A DNA stretch of 64,000 nt, taken from Naematelia aurantialba (Eukaryota > Basidiomycota > Tremellomycetes > Tremellales > Naemateliaceae). Shown piece after piece: positions 11,932-23,036 of this stretch. A program made the position numbers and the translations under genes. A model generated the notes under the pieces. That model made no database searches. It was given only the letters and a program-made list of their open reading frames with translations, and was not told the DNA's origin. Numbering within the stretch: the stretch's first letter is position 1; each line of letters opens with the position of its first letter. The DNA is taken from the NCBI GenBank assembly GCA_021527695.1, contig JAKFAO010000002.1, forward strand, positions 62,001-126,000, in the 5' to 3' direction.

Positions 11932-13242
11932 ATGGACGCTGCGTTATGGGCTACGGTGCTGGCCGCCGTCCCACTGCTGCTGGCACTGCGGATCTACCAG
12001 CTGCTTCCCTCCACGACGGCTGCGACTCGTACACGTATTCGGGAGCAAGGCGAGACATGCTCGTTGGGCGTCTTCTTGGGCTCAGGTGAGTGGTCCACAT
12101 GATTTCACCTATCGTCGCTGCGCCTGCGCCGGCATGGCTGTGCTCCGTGTGCTCTGGAGGGACAGAATAGGGCGAAAGGCGGGCACAACACAAGGGTGGC
12201 ATTGACGTGTGAGGGATGCAGGAGGACACACGGCCGAGATGATGGCGCTAGTATCGACACTCGACTTTGCGCGGTACACGCCGAGGACGTATGTGCATTG
12301 CAGGGGGGACGACATGTCTCCTCGCCTGATTGCGGATCTCGAAGCACGGCGGGCGGGCGATCCAAAGGTCGGTTGCGGCTGCTCCCCTCTCCCGGTCGAA
12401 GCCCCTTCTGGTCATTCACACACCTCGAAGTTAGGTGCTACTCCTCTCCTGCACTCACCCACCTCGAAGTTCCATACCACTCCCCACTTACACCCACACA
12501 CCTCCAAGTTCAATACCACTCCCCACTTGCACCCACACACCTCGAAGTTCAACCACTGCTCTCCCGCATGTGCACGCTCACGTTCCAGGCAATCCACCAC
12601 CTGTCCCTCCCTCGCGCACGCAAAGTCGGCGAATCGCGGCTCTCGACCCTCCGTTCAGCGCTCAAGACCCTCCGCGTTGCCCTGTGGTACACGTTCTTCA
12701 AGCCGCTCTTGCGCGATCCGCTTACCCCCTGGGTCGACGTTCTGCTGGTCAATGGGCCTGGGACCTGCGTGGTCCTCGTCGCCGTTGCCTGGATACGCAG
12801 GGTATGTGCTCCACAAGCTGGGACTCCTACCGCCACCCCTGACGTCCACTTCTCCCAGAGTCCATCACTCCAGGCCATGATTCGATGATTCCTGACTCAT
12901 AATGATCGCTCTATAAGATGCCCCGCACGCACCCTGACTCGCCTAGACGGCACAGTACGCCAATTGCTAACGACAGGGTCAATACAGATCCTCGGCCTCC
13001 GGTATACGCGCATCATCTACGTCGAGTCGTTTGCGCGGGTCACCTCGCTCTCCGTATCGGGTAGACTGCTTCAGCCATTCGTCGACGTCTTCATCGTTCA
13101 ATGGCCCGATGCGGCTGGCAGAGGCGTAGCGCTGGGCGAGACGGGGGACGCCGATGCCCCAGCGGAACCTGGAGAGGTCTCGCGCAACAGGGTCAACGAC
13201 AGAGTCAACGGCAGAGTGCGATATCTTGGGTGGCTCATCTAG
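11932..13242 (+). CDS. ALG14: UDP-GlcNAc transferase subunit Alg14
   Basis: Membrane anchor of the Alg13/Alg14 enzyme that adds the second GlcNAc to dolichol-PP-GlcNAc on the cytosolic face of the ER, early in N-glycosylation. Four exons (11932-12085, 12222-12367, 12589-12801, 12988-13242) sum to 768 bases, 255 residues. An N-terminal hydrophobic segment (LAAVPLLLALRIY) is the anchor; the glycosyltransferase fold starts at LGVFLGSGGHTAEMM. Later motifs: IHHLSLPRARKVGES, LLVNGPGTCV, YVESFARVTSLSVSGR and DVFIVQWPDA, all typical. After this a ~40-residue acidic and Arg/Asn-rich insert precedes the end RVRYLGWLI. Intron 2 (12368-12588) is unusually long because it carries a 39-bp tandem repeat. 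Confidence 0.92.
12415..12565 (+). repeat. 39-bp minisatellite inside ALG14 intron 2
   Basis: Two near-identical 39-base units at 12461-12499 and 12500-12538, flanked by a diverged copy before (from about 12417) and a partial copy after (from 12539). Each begins ACCTCGAAGTT or ACCTCCAAGTT and holds ATACCACTCCCCACTT. Confidence 0.85.
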
Positions 13243-13399
13243 CCTTGCATTGTCTACCCTCTATCCCTATACAGACCCAAGAGGGCAGCGCCACGCTACC
13301 AATAATCATGCATACAACATAGACAATAACTCTACCTCGCCCGAACGTTGCTCTACACCTCACCCCGTGCACTCTGGTCGCCCATGCCGCTCCGCAAGC

Positions 13400-15034
13400 T
13401 CAGACATGAGTAATGACAAAGTCCAGCACCTCTTCTACCTCTCTCCGCTTTCTCCTCGTACTGATCGTCTTGCCGCCGTGCCCACCTGGCTCGGCTCCGC
13501 CCTTGAGCCGCCACATGACCTCTGCGCGTTCCGGTCTCCACCGCACGCGGTGACGCAACGCCGTCTCCCACACACCCTCGACATTCACCGGCATGACATA
13601 CAGCCCGCCATCGCCTTCCCACACCTCCCCTGCGTCCGCCGCGATGTTCGACAAGGACGGTTCTTCCCCCGCCAAGCTGGCCCACGTCTCCACGCCGCCC
13701 TTTCCGCCGCCCACGCCGAACTTGCCCATCGCCTTGTATGGCGGTTGCCCCCCGATCCTTCCAGCAACGCCGGCACCCTCGGCACCATCTCCATTGGCGT
13801 CCATCATGGAGGCCTCGACGGCGAGCCCCATCTCCCATTCGCGCGGAAGGCCGAACGGCCTGGATAACAGGCGATGCGCACGGACAAACTCGGGGAAGAG
13901 ACGGATGGCGCGGCCGGTCAGAGTCGTGTGCAGGCGAGGATGGCTGGACAGCGCCGAGAGGAGGTTGGACATGTGCAGCGACAGTGGAGGGTGGATGTGC
14001 ACGTAGGGTAGTAGAGAGTGCAGTTTCAGGATGTACTAGGGTCGAGCAGGTCAGTGCTGTATAGTATTGTCAGAATTGCTAAGAATTACATACCTCGGGA
14101 GGCACACTGGCTTGGGGGGCAGTCGGAGAAGGCGGAGAATCAATGTCGGAGGCAAGGACGTGAGCATGCGCGGCAAAGTGATCAATCTGTCCAGTTGTCA
14201 GGATCCGAGCAAAATCATCGGCTGCAGTGCCATGCTGCAGCCGTATGATGGACGCACCAGCCAGCTGGGCGCTTCAGCTCCAGCCTCCCTGACCCAGACC
14301 AAAGTGAACCCTTTCCCCCACTGGTGTTTTCGCCCAAAAACGTCCGTGACTCGTCGCTGGAGGAGGATGTCGACCAACTTGATCCACGCGGGACTCTCGC
14401 ACCTCTCCAACCCAGTCAACACCAGCACCTGGCCGTCGCGGGAACCTTGAGCTCCGAATTCGTCAGGAGACTGCACGATCGGGCCAGCTGGAAGGAGTGG
14501 GGCCGAAAGACGATTGTGAGCGTGATTGGGATACATCTCGGACAGAGGTGTGGAGAGGACGGACACGAATCGGGATGACGCGATAGATGGTGTCCGGCTA
14601 CTGGAAAGCACATCACCGCGAGGGGATTTAGGTGGGCTTGAAGAGGGACAGAACGCCGCCACGACATCTGACGGCTGGGCGGACGGCTCCAGATGTGCAT
14701 AGGATGTCGGAAGGCCGAATACCGTGTGGTATAGCTACCAGACGGCTCGTCAGGTGCCGAAATACAAAGCGCATGGAAGACGCACCGACTTGACACCCCG
14801 CGCTACCCTCTCTGTCTCGCCATGACTACCACCTCTGATACCCTCCTTGCCCTTGGACTTTGAGACCACACTCTCCTTCTCGGGTAGGACATCCACGATC
14901 AGCCCTCCATCCCTCACTATGAGTGCCAGAAGGATCGCGGAGAAGAGGGCGGGATCCGGCGTCCACCCGCTTGTCTCGGTGATGTGAGCGAGTATGGACG
15001 GCACAAAATGCGCCGCACCCGGTTCTGGGAGCAT
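13400..15034 (-). CDS. Fungal magnesium-chelatase-like (AAA+-related) protein
   Basis: Four exons (15034-14786, 14734-14258, 14186-14094, 14035-13400) sum to 1455 bases, 484 residues. The N-terminal part (FSAILLALIVRDGGLIVDV) resembles the start of a fungal family labelled Mg-chelatase-like. QVLVLTGLERCESPAW fits a strand-plus-Walker-B region. The C-terminal block YILKLHSLLPYVHIHPP and NLLSALSSHPRLHTTLTGRA is the best conserved. I see no clear Walker A, so ATPase activity cannot be claimed. Fungi lack chlorophyll synthesis; the name reflects fold only, and the role is unknown. The start at 15034 gives the shortest reasonable N-terminus. It converges with ALG14, 157 bases between stops. Confidence 0.6.
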
Positions 15035-15293
15035 GTTGTCAGCGTGACATTGCGAGTTGTCGGTTGGTGTGTAGTTGGGGTGGAACAAGCAAAGTTGAAG
15101 GTGTCAAGCTGTCTATCATAAACACAGCAGCCGATGTTACCACAGTGGCGGAACCAAACACTGCTAGCCGTCTAACCTGGCGGTATAGAGAAGAGACATA
15201 GACTCGTGTACCGATGCAAAACCATACATGTACTATCATCACAGTGTTCTTCTTCATGGCTGCCCAATGTATCACCGGCCGAGTGACGTTGAT

Positions 15294-16520
15294 TTACAAG
15301 CCTTCATTTGCTTCGTTGTAGTCGTTACCTTTGGCGCCCCTGTCATCGGCTTGTTGCCCGTAAACATTCATATTCCTGTCGGGGTTCAGTATCGCTGCTT
15401 ATCGCGGGCGTGGAGAAAATGGTACTCGGGGAGAGAGATCAATGCGATTTTGCGTGAGGGTAACAGCCTTGGGCTGGGGTTAGAATCGCGAGCAACTCAC
15501 GCATTCCTCATTCGGTTCTCCGCCGCTTCGGCGTCGACGTCTGTTGGCTTCAGCTGATGATCTGAACTCGGTCGTCAGACTCACCGCCTTCCTGGCGATA
15601 TCCTGGTGTACTTGTTCCCGTCTTGTACCCATGCCCTTCATCGCTACTGTCTTCGTCTTCTTTAACTGGATCGCCCTTGTCTGCGCCAATCTGGTTTGCA
15701 CGGGAAAAAGCAGATCCCTGATCGTTCCTGCCATATCCACCAGAAGCCGTTGCTGCGTAAAGGCCGAGGTCAGTATGTCTGCCCACATGGATAACGCTTC
15801 AACAGGTGCATGCGGATCTATACCCCGTGCAAAGATTCAGAAAGGACATGTGGTCGCAGGTCAACAAGAAAGATGGGCATATCTCTAGTGGGAGGCGAAG
15901 GAAGGGACGATGGAAGGAACCCGTAGAGGTCTAGAGGAGTGTGACGGAGTTCAACCTGAATACGCACAATCATGAGCTCCGTACCCTTCGTATTTGCTTT
16001 CGTCGGGAATGCCCTGTGCCGTGGGTCCAGTCTCACCCTGAAGAGGTTTCCCATCCTTGTCCTTGGCGAGTCCTGGGCCGAAGCCGAAGCCTTTACCAGT
16101 CACGGCGCCATACTGTCCTTCCTGGCCGTACTGGCCAGGCTGAGGGGTAGCACCACCGTCCGCAGCGTCCTTCTGAGGGTCACCGGTGGGAATGGATTGT
16201 GAGTCGATGCCAGTCTGTGGACGTCAGCGAAATTCCCACGAGCCGCATCTTCCAAAAGAAGGAGTGGGAACTATCGTGACGACTCAATATATATACACAG
16301 AGGGGGCAGGGGCATCAGGAGGATGTAAATAGGATTGTGAATGCATTTCACCTTGGTCTCTGCAATCTGATCAGCTTGCTGGTTCCACCAGGCGACAAGA
16401 CAGACTCACTGAGCTCATCTCGTCCTTCTTTCGTACCGAGGAGATTCTTGGCTGCGTCGATAGTCTATTGTGTAAGCTGGTGCGTGCTAAACTTGTGGTG
16501 AACCCCCTCACTTGGTTCAT
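15294..16520 (-). CDS. Small hydrophilic, Gly/Asp-rich disordered protein
   Basis: Seven small exons (16520-16512, 16464-16410, 16374-16352, 16214-15968, 15752-15585, 15540-15501, 15375-15294) sum to 624 bases, 207 residues. The sequence is rich in Gly, Asp, Gln, Ala and Lys and lacks Cys, Trp and membrane segments: QPGQYGQEGQYGAVTGKGFG, GDPVKEDEDSSDEGHGY, RNMNVYGQQADDRG. The N-terminus (TIDAAKNLLGTKEGRDEL) is the only likely helix. Composition resembles hydrophilins and other desiccation- or stress-linked disordered proteins, but I know no named family, so that role is inference. Exon 3 is a 23-base micro-exon whose upstream intron (16409-16375) would be only 35 bases; a variant with the acceptor nearer the end is possible. 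Exons were chosen by frame and composition. Confidence 0.6.
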
Positions 16521-17314
16521 GGTGATGTTTGGTGAAGAGACGATAGAGATGCAAGAGAGAGGGAAGAGAAGAGAGATGGGAAGAGGAAGACGACGAAGAC
16601 CAAGGAACGGAGAGGCGGAAGGGATGACATCATCCTTTTGCCCACGCGTCGCCCACCTTATCACCTTTACTGCAAGCTTCCAATCCTTGGCCGTATGCAA
16701 AGGTTTGGGGAGATTCTAAAGCAGTGGGAATGAGAACACAACCCATCATATTGGAGCATTCGTCGTAGGGGGAGCTCGTGTCTTGTCACCCCAGTCGCAG
16801 TAGCAGCACGATTATCCCAGTCGTACGACTCCACTCAGCCCTTGCAGCCGACTCTGCAACTCCAGAACAGACTGGAACCGAGATGTACGAGGGCAGAAGC
16901 TGGACGAGTGGGTCAGCGAGGGTGATGTCCTTCTGGTTGGTGGGTCAAGGTGAACCGTTATTGCTTGGGGTCCATCTCGATGAGGCAGCGGGGGCATTGC
17001 TTGTTTAGGGTGCAAATCCCATACTGACCCTGCACTGCGGGTGGCCTTTGGGACGCCAGCGCCTGTCCCTCATCCTGGCCCATTTGTTCTGACATTCTGG
17101 TTGATCTTTTGGGGCCATTCTTCTCGAGTTCTCAAGCTAAACCGCGCTCTAGATTCAGGCCGAATTACATGTGAGGGCTCATCGACTACCTTCTTTCGTC
17201 AGATCCCGGTACCTCCCCTGTCCATCTCTTGCACTATGCATCTGTCATGCATTCGAAGTGCTACTCCTTCTCAAATACGGTCTAGGATACAAACTTAGAA
17301 TATACTATTCTATC
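16521..17314. promoter_or_regulatory. Divergent promoter between the hydrophilic-protein gene and the LRR gene
   Basis: About 800 bases between two divergent starts. Purine-rich on the plus strand at 16540-16620 (gagagaggg, ggaagagg). No gene or RNA is seen. Confidence 0.45.
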
Positions 17315-19341
17315 ATGGACCGTCCCCCCTCGCCACACAGTGTCCAGCGGGAGTCGAGCGTATGAACATTAGTGATTATTGCGCCGGCTCTAGCCCGGCA
17401 GTCCGGGATTCAGCGGGACTGGAAAGGAGTGGTGGGTGGACGTGGCTGGCACGTCAAGACAAATCAGTACAGGTAGAGCTGTTGGTGCCGCTCTCTGGAT
17501 GAAGGCGAACGCAGCAGGCGTGGATGGGAAAGGGGGAGGCAGCTGGGTGTACAGTAGCTTGCAGCCATGACCGTAGAGGAGTGGCGAATTGGGGCGGACG
17601 AGAGCGAGTGATGCTCCATGAATGTGCATTAATGATGCAAGGTTTGATTGGGATTATCTGCCAGAACCCCATAAGGTGACGCATACCCTGCCTCTGTACG
17701 TATTTGTGTCGTAGGCCGCTGCTCTGGTCACTGCGACGCTCGCCGTACACCATCACAAACTCAAAAGCAGCGCACGGAGTCCGGCGGCGATCAGCGACGA
17801 TAACGCGTCCGCCTTTCGATGACTCTCTCGCCCGTCGGGGTGTTGCCTCTCAGTCCTTGCTACGATGGCCGTGGTGCTACGATCAAACTCGGATCTGGTG
17901 TATCTGCCAGACCACGGGTTCGTGGGTGATGAAGGTGGTGAGGAGTCTCGACGTCGTTTGTTGACACCTGCTGACGCTCCGTCTCCTTTACCCCTTTCGT
18001 CTTATTGGAATCTCGCCTCTCTTCTCCTGCTCGCACTACAATAACCTGTCTATTGTACTCGCGGCCAGCACTGCGCATCCTCGTGCACATAACGCGGCAG
18101 GTGAACCGTCTGGACATCTCGCACAACCTCCTAGGCACCGAAGGCATTAAAACGCTCTTTGGCGGCCTCACCTCATTACGTGCACGATACTCCCTTCCTA
18201 CCGGCGGGCTGTTGCCGCCGACCCCGGCGGAGGAGATGTGGGGGCTAAAAGAGGTCAATCTGGCGTTCAATGGGATCGGCGATGAGGCGTTAGATGTCGT
18301 CCTTGGGTATGCCAAGAAGGATGGGGGCATGAGGAGCCTGTGGGTCGGAGGGAATGATATTCAGGTGAGGGGGGAAACTTCACTACCGTCGGTGGGATCG
18401 GATACGGCCGGCCTGAGGAAATCGATACTCATGATGACAGCTGAAAGATCACCTCGACTCTATCGTCAACTCGATCAACGCATCGCACCTCGAGTCACTC
18501 TCCATAGTCAACACGCGCTCCCTCCATCCTACATCCGTCTCGGCGTTCTTTGCGCAACTTGACGCTCCCAATCTGCGCCAACTCCACCTATCCACCTGCG
18601 ACCTCCCGGCTTCAGTGGCCAGCGCGATATCGGTGTTCATCCGCTCCCCTCGGTCGCGATATCTCGAGCGTTTGGAGCTGAACGGCAACTGCCTCGGCGC
18701 GTCCGGCGTAGCTGAGATCATTGATGCGCTCGAGGAGGCGCATTTCGGTCTTCGCCAACTCGGAGTCTTTGCCAACGATACCGTGCGGGGCGTGGACGAG
18801 GGAGAAGACCCCCCGACTCCTCCCCCTGTCGAGGTACGCCATGCCGAAGAGCGGGCGCTGGGCGAACAGCTTGGTCGCCTTGCCGGCCCTGCTCGAGCGC
18901 AACAGGGTCTGCACGCGTCGGATCCGCAGGGCGGCACAGCGCGCTATTGCCCCAGCACGCATTATCCTCTCAGCACGTCTGTTGGCGGCAGACGAGACGG
19001 CCCAACGCGTCCTCTCGTCGGTGGCCGGCACTTCTTCGACGAGCTATACCTCGCCACCACCCATCTTTCCCCTCTTAGACCTTCCGCCAGAGGTAGTGCA
19101 TCACATCGTGCGGCATGCATCCGGCGATCCAGGCGCGTTTTCCGAAGGGCAATTTGCCAGGCTGTGTGCCGAGGCCGTTGACAGAGAGAGTATGCGCCGA
19201 ATCAGGCGGCTGGTGGAGCAACGTTTCAGAGGACTGGACAGGGAGGGGAGGGCGCGTGCGGCGTATGAGATCAGAGAGGGATGGCTCAGGAGAGGCGGGT
19301 GGGACAAGTGGGAACATGAGAGGCGGAAACCGCGGTCATGA
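17315..19341 (+). CDS. Leucine-rich-repeat protein with an F-box-like C-terminal segment (5' exons uncertain)
   Basis: Ribonuclease-inhibitor-type repeats are clear: RLDISHNLLGTEGIKTLF, LKEVNLAFNGIGDEAL, LESLSIVNTRSLHPTSVSAF, LRQLHLSTCDLPASV and LERLELNGNCLGASGVAEII. After a switch of frame comes a basic helix (ERNRVCTRRIRRAAQRA), then an F-box-like LLDLPPEVVHHIVRHASG, and the end at 19341. The likely first exon is 17315-17359 with a GTATGA donor, followed by an exon from about 17394 (GFSGTGKEWWVDVAG) and another holding DLVYLPDHGFVGDEGGE; the joins between these are unresolved. The intron before the second LRR block ends ACAG at 18440. The frame switch near 18834-18897 closes if a CGAG acceptor is used. 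LRR plus F-box would suggest a ubiquitin-ligase adaptor; that is inference. Confidence 0.6.
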
Positions 19342-19926
19342 TGTGGCGTAAAACGGCAGCTTTGCTGTATAGAAGACACTCGTATACCTTGCATCGACTT
19401 GAAGCGATGTCACATGTTGTATTTTGTTAGTTGTCAATCTGGTCATACCAAACATACATGTACGAATGCAGAGATGAGATATGTTGTTTGCTTCCATGTA
19501 TATGTAGCCTTCTGACAGCAGCTTCTCTCAAGTTAGGCTTCCAATGAGGTACAGTCCACCGAGCTGAGGAGAGCAAGCCGAGCGGCGACAGCGAGGCGGC
19601 GGCTGCCAAGACACTGTTGCACAAGTTCCTACCCCAGAGGATCACACGTTCGGTTCGTCTTCTGTCCTAGACCCGCCACGTCCAAATTCCGGGACTCGAG
19701 CCGCTTCATGACACTGACTAATTGTGTCTGACCATGTCTCAGAAGCGACTGTGTCGGTGGTGCGGATTTGAGACACTCTCATTAGTCCATAAGCAAACGA
19801 ACGAGAGTTGACAGATGGATGCTGTAGCACGACCTATGTTCAACCCTCAGCCTCGTCTCGGCAAAACTGTGCAGTAAGAAATCGCCAACCTGACCTGCAC
19901 GTCGAACCGACGCCCACCTGTCAAAC
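19342..19926. other. Gap between the LRR gene and the first four-helix gene
   Basis: 3' region of the LRR gene (A/T-richer at 19400-19460) and the promoter of the next gene. Nothing else is supported. Confidence 0.45.
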
Positions 19927-20844
19927 ATGCCCAACTACCTTCACCTGACCACCTACTTTCTGTCCTTTGCCCTCGGCGTGGTCGCCTTTGCCGCATGTGT
20001 CAATTCACTTGTGCAGCGGAACCACGATTTTCAGCGGGCAGAAGCAGTCGCCGCACATCTGGGAGGCTCGTATCCCTGCCCCTCTGCGTTCATGCATCAT
20101 CTGGCTGAACAGGAATAGTCACCTTAGAGATATCGTCCTCGAATCTCGATGAGCCGTCTTATGCTCTCGCGGCTGGGACTTGCCTCGTCATGGTGTGTCT
20201 GCACTTGCAGCTCTCAGACGGTGCTGAAGGCGCTGACCACGTCAGGTGTTCTCACTGGCCATGTTACTGAACGCCGCATCGCATGTCAAGATGCTTCTCC
20301 GAGGGGTATTCGTGGTCCTTCCAATAGCACTGCTGATTGGGACGCTGGTAGTCCTGGGGTCCGGCATAGCAGTGATCATGCGAGCCAAGTTGGGACACCT
20401 GAGCATCCTTGCCGCTCTTCATGGTTTCCCGGTGCCGCAATCGATCATAGAGGACCAAGCCGCCAGTCTCGGATTGTCCCTCAGATAGTGAGTTGACCCT
20501 CCCCTTCCTCTTACGTTCCTCACGCCGTCTTGTATTCCAACGGGGCTCAATGGCCCATGGCTCACCAGACCAGCTTGGACAGGAACTACGTCCGTTTCAT
20601 GGCAATTGCGCCTTGGCCGCTTTTCCCCTTTGCGCTCGCAGTACGTATACGAGACTGCACCAAGATCCCACCTTTACATCATGCTGACAGGTTGTAGGGG
20701 AGCTTCTTTGCCTTTTCCGAATGGAGAGAGGAGGAAGAGCAGTACGGTGTCGCGCCTCTCGAACGCGCAGAACAGAGCAGCGGCACTGATCTCGAAGCGG
20801 CGAAGGGGTACCAGGAACAAGCGACCAGCGATATCGGCGAGTGA
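19927..20844 (+). CDS. Four-helix membrane protein, tandem paralogue A
   Basis: Five exons of 139, 74, 242, 67 and 147 bases (19927-20065, 20119-20192, 20246-20487, 20574-20640, 20698-20844) give 222 residues. Hydrophobic segments near residues 7-25 (YFLSFALGVVAFAACVNSL), 65-85, 95-120 (VLPIALLIGTLVVLGSGIA) and 175-195 (APWPLFPFALAGSFFAF) predict four membrane helices, with a first loop carrying LEISSSNLDEPSYAL and an acidic cytosolic tail. I do not recognise the family; topology is like small fungal plasma-membrane proteins of the Sur7/PalI kind, without a firm motif. Intron 1 appears to start GC (at 20066) where paralogue B has GT at the same codon position; only that choice keeps the aligned frame. 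It is 716 bases from paralogue B. Confidence 0.75.
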
Positions 20845-21560
20845 GAGGGCCGTATCATCTCTGCTAGCCCTTCGATAGTATACATCATAATAGGCGGTAC
20901 GCGGTAGCGGGTCCTGGAAAGATGTGGATTGCCAGCCTGCCATGGGATCAAGACAAGTCTATATGCCTGGCATCGACTGCCAATGGGAATCGTTGCCGGC
21001 GGGCCTGCCGCAAGTCGTCCCATCATGCCCAACGCTGTCTCAACTTGCTCTTGTTGTTGCACGCGGGAGAGCAAAATCCGCAAGCGTAAGAGCTCCACAT
21101 CGGACGTATTTCTCGTGTGACTCGTGTGACTTGACTGGCCGTGAAACCCGGAAAGCCAAACAAGCAAGCACGGGACCTACAGGCCAGCATTATTTCACTG
21201 AAAAAAGAGTCCGGGCCTCTTCCCGTACTTGAATGCGCGGGGAGTGCAGAGATGTCTTGGATATGCCGAGACTACTGAGAGACTGTGTGAGTGCTGGGCT
21301 TTGGGCAAGAGGAGAGAGCTCTCGAGAGAGACACGACATGTGATGAGAGCACCGAGAGTTCCAGTGGCGTGTGGCACGCCCGGGTATTGTGCCTAGCCGA
21401 GAGTGGTGTAAAGTCGAGCTGGTCATTGGCAGCGCTCTATATTACGTGGACAAGCCAGCATATGAGTATGTCATAGCCCACCCCCTCGAGCATACTACGG
21501 GCCTCTCCGGACGATACATCCAAGCTCCTACCTGATCACTTACTTCTGCAGTGCAAAGCC
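20845..21560. other. Spacer between the tandem four-helix genes
   Basis: 3' UTR of paralogue A and promoter of paralogue B. I see no third gene copy, no repeat flanking the duplication and no RNA gene. Confidence 0.45.
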
Positions 21561-22638
21561 ATGTCCCGCCGAATCCACAGTGTCCTGTTCTTCGTCTCGT
21601 TCGCACTCGCCACCGTCGTTCTGGCAGCGTGCGGCAACGCGCTTGCATCCAAGAACCGCGACTTTCGCCACGCCAAAGCGCTTGTCGCTGCAGAGGGCGG
21701 TGCGTAGTTTTGGCTTCCTATCATTCACTTGCATCATCGACCTAGAGCATGCTGATACCCTTGATAGTCAAGCTGTCGTTGAGCTCCATGAAATTGGATG
21801 CGCCAGCATATGCACTGTCCGTGGGCGCTGGCTGCATCTTGGTGAGCCCCTCTTCCGAGTGATAGCCGCAAAGCTTACAGATTGATGCCACTTCCGTACC
21901 CTTTACATCTTCGGTCGCCCGTTCTTGGCCTTGGTCGTTGGCAGATCAACTCCCTCATCCTCTTGCTCCTCACCCTCAATGTCATGCCCCTCCAGACCTG
22001 GCAGCGCAAGATCTTTTTCCTCAACCCGGTCTTCCACCTCATCGGCACGTTGCTCTCCCTCGCCGCAGGCATTGCGGTGGCTATAGTCGCTCGGCATGGC
22101 ATGCTCGAGGCGAGCGCGACGATCAACGGGATCGCGATCCCGTCCAGCGTGTTACAGGCGCAAAGTGCCAGCGTCGGTCTCACGCCAGACTTGTGAGTGG
22201 TCTGTTCCTCGTTAACATGAGACTCGATGGCTGACGAGGGACCAGCTGGGCAAAAGGCTACGTCCGCTTCATGGCGATTGCGCCGTGGCCGATGCTCCCG
22301 TTTGCGGCTATCGTGAGTGGCATCCAGGGCTTCTAGTCTCTTCTCCTCTCGTCTCGTGTCGTCCCCCACCATGGCTGTAGGGTATGTACCCTGCCAGATT
22401 CATTTCCTTTCACACTATATCGTCGAAACCACCTCCCATAGCCCAGTAGAATGTGTCCTAAAGGGAAGCTCCTGGCTGACACGAACACGCATAGGCGACC
22501 TGCCTGTCGTTCCAGTACTGGCGCGAAGAGCGCCCTTCCGCTTACCGCACTCGCCAGTGGGACGAGCCTGCCCCTGAACAGGATACCACCGGCGCTGTCA
22601 GTGCAGGCGAGAAAGGCGAAGGAGCACACGTCGAGTAG
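21561..22638 (+). CDS. Four-helix membrane protein, tandem paralogue B
   Basis: Exons of 139, 74, 248, 67 and 144 bases (21561-21699, 21768-21841, 21945-22192, 22246-22312, 22495-22638) give 223 residues. Three exon lengths are identical to paralogue A and all four intron positions and phases agree. Helices lie near residues 7-25 (LFFVSFALATVVLAACGNAL), 65-85 (LILLLLTLNV), 95-120 (HLIGTLLSLAAGIAVAIVA) and 175-195 (APWPMLPFAAIATCLSF). Best conserved between the two: KLDAPAYAL, ASVGL, and YVRFMAIAPWP. The tail is acidic and Gly-rich. Function unknown. Intron 4 (22313-22494) is longer than in paralogue A. Confidence 0.78.
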
Positions 22639-23036
22639 CCGGCCTCGCGGGATTGCAATGGGTCACAGTGGGAGATCTCTGTCTTGTCAGTGGAGATATT
22701 ATCGCGATCCGTAGAGGATCACCGTGACAGCTGGCAGATCGTGCAGGTGGGATGTAATGTCTCTATCTGCGGGCATTCGTGTAGTCTCATCTGTGTTCTA
22801 CTCTTGGGCGATCGTGATGTGTACCGTAGGTAGGTGTGGATGGATGGTATGTGAAGTCATCGCCTCCGCAATCGAACAACACTCTGAGAGGAACGCGAGT
22901 GGCAAATCACACTTGGGTACTTATGTTGCAAGCAGCGAACCGACGCTCGATCAATCGACATCCTATGAGATGCCGTACGCAGAACCCTCTGAGCCCTTGA
23001 CTTGCAAGCGCTCTACAATGTTTGATGCATGCCATG
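22639..23036. other. Convergent gap between paralogue B and the ABC transporter
   Basis: Two 3' ends meet here. No gene, repeat or RNA is seen. Confidence 0.45.
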
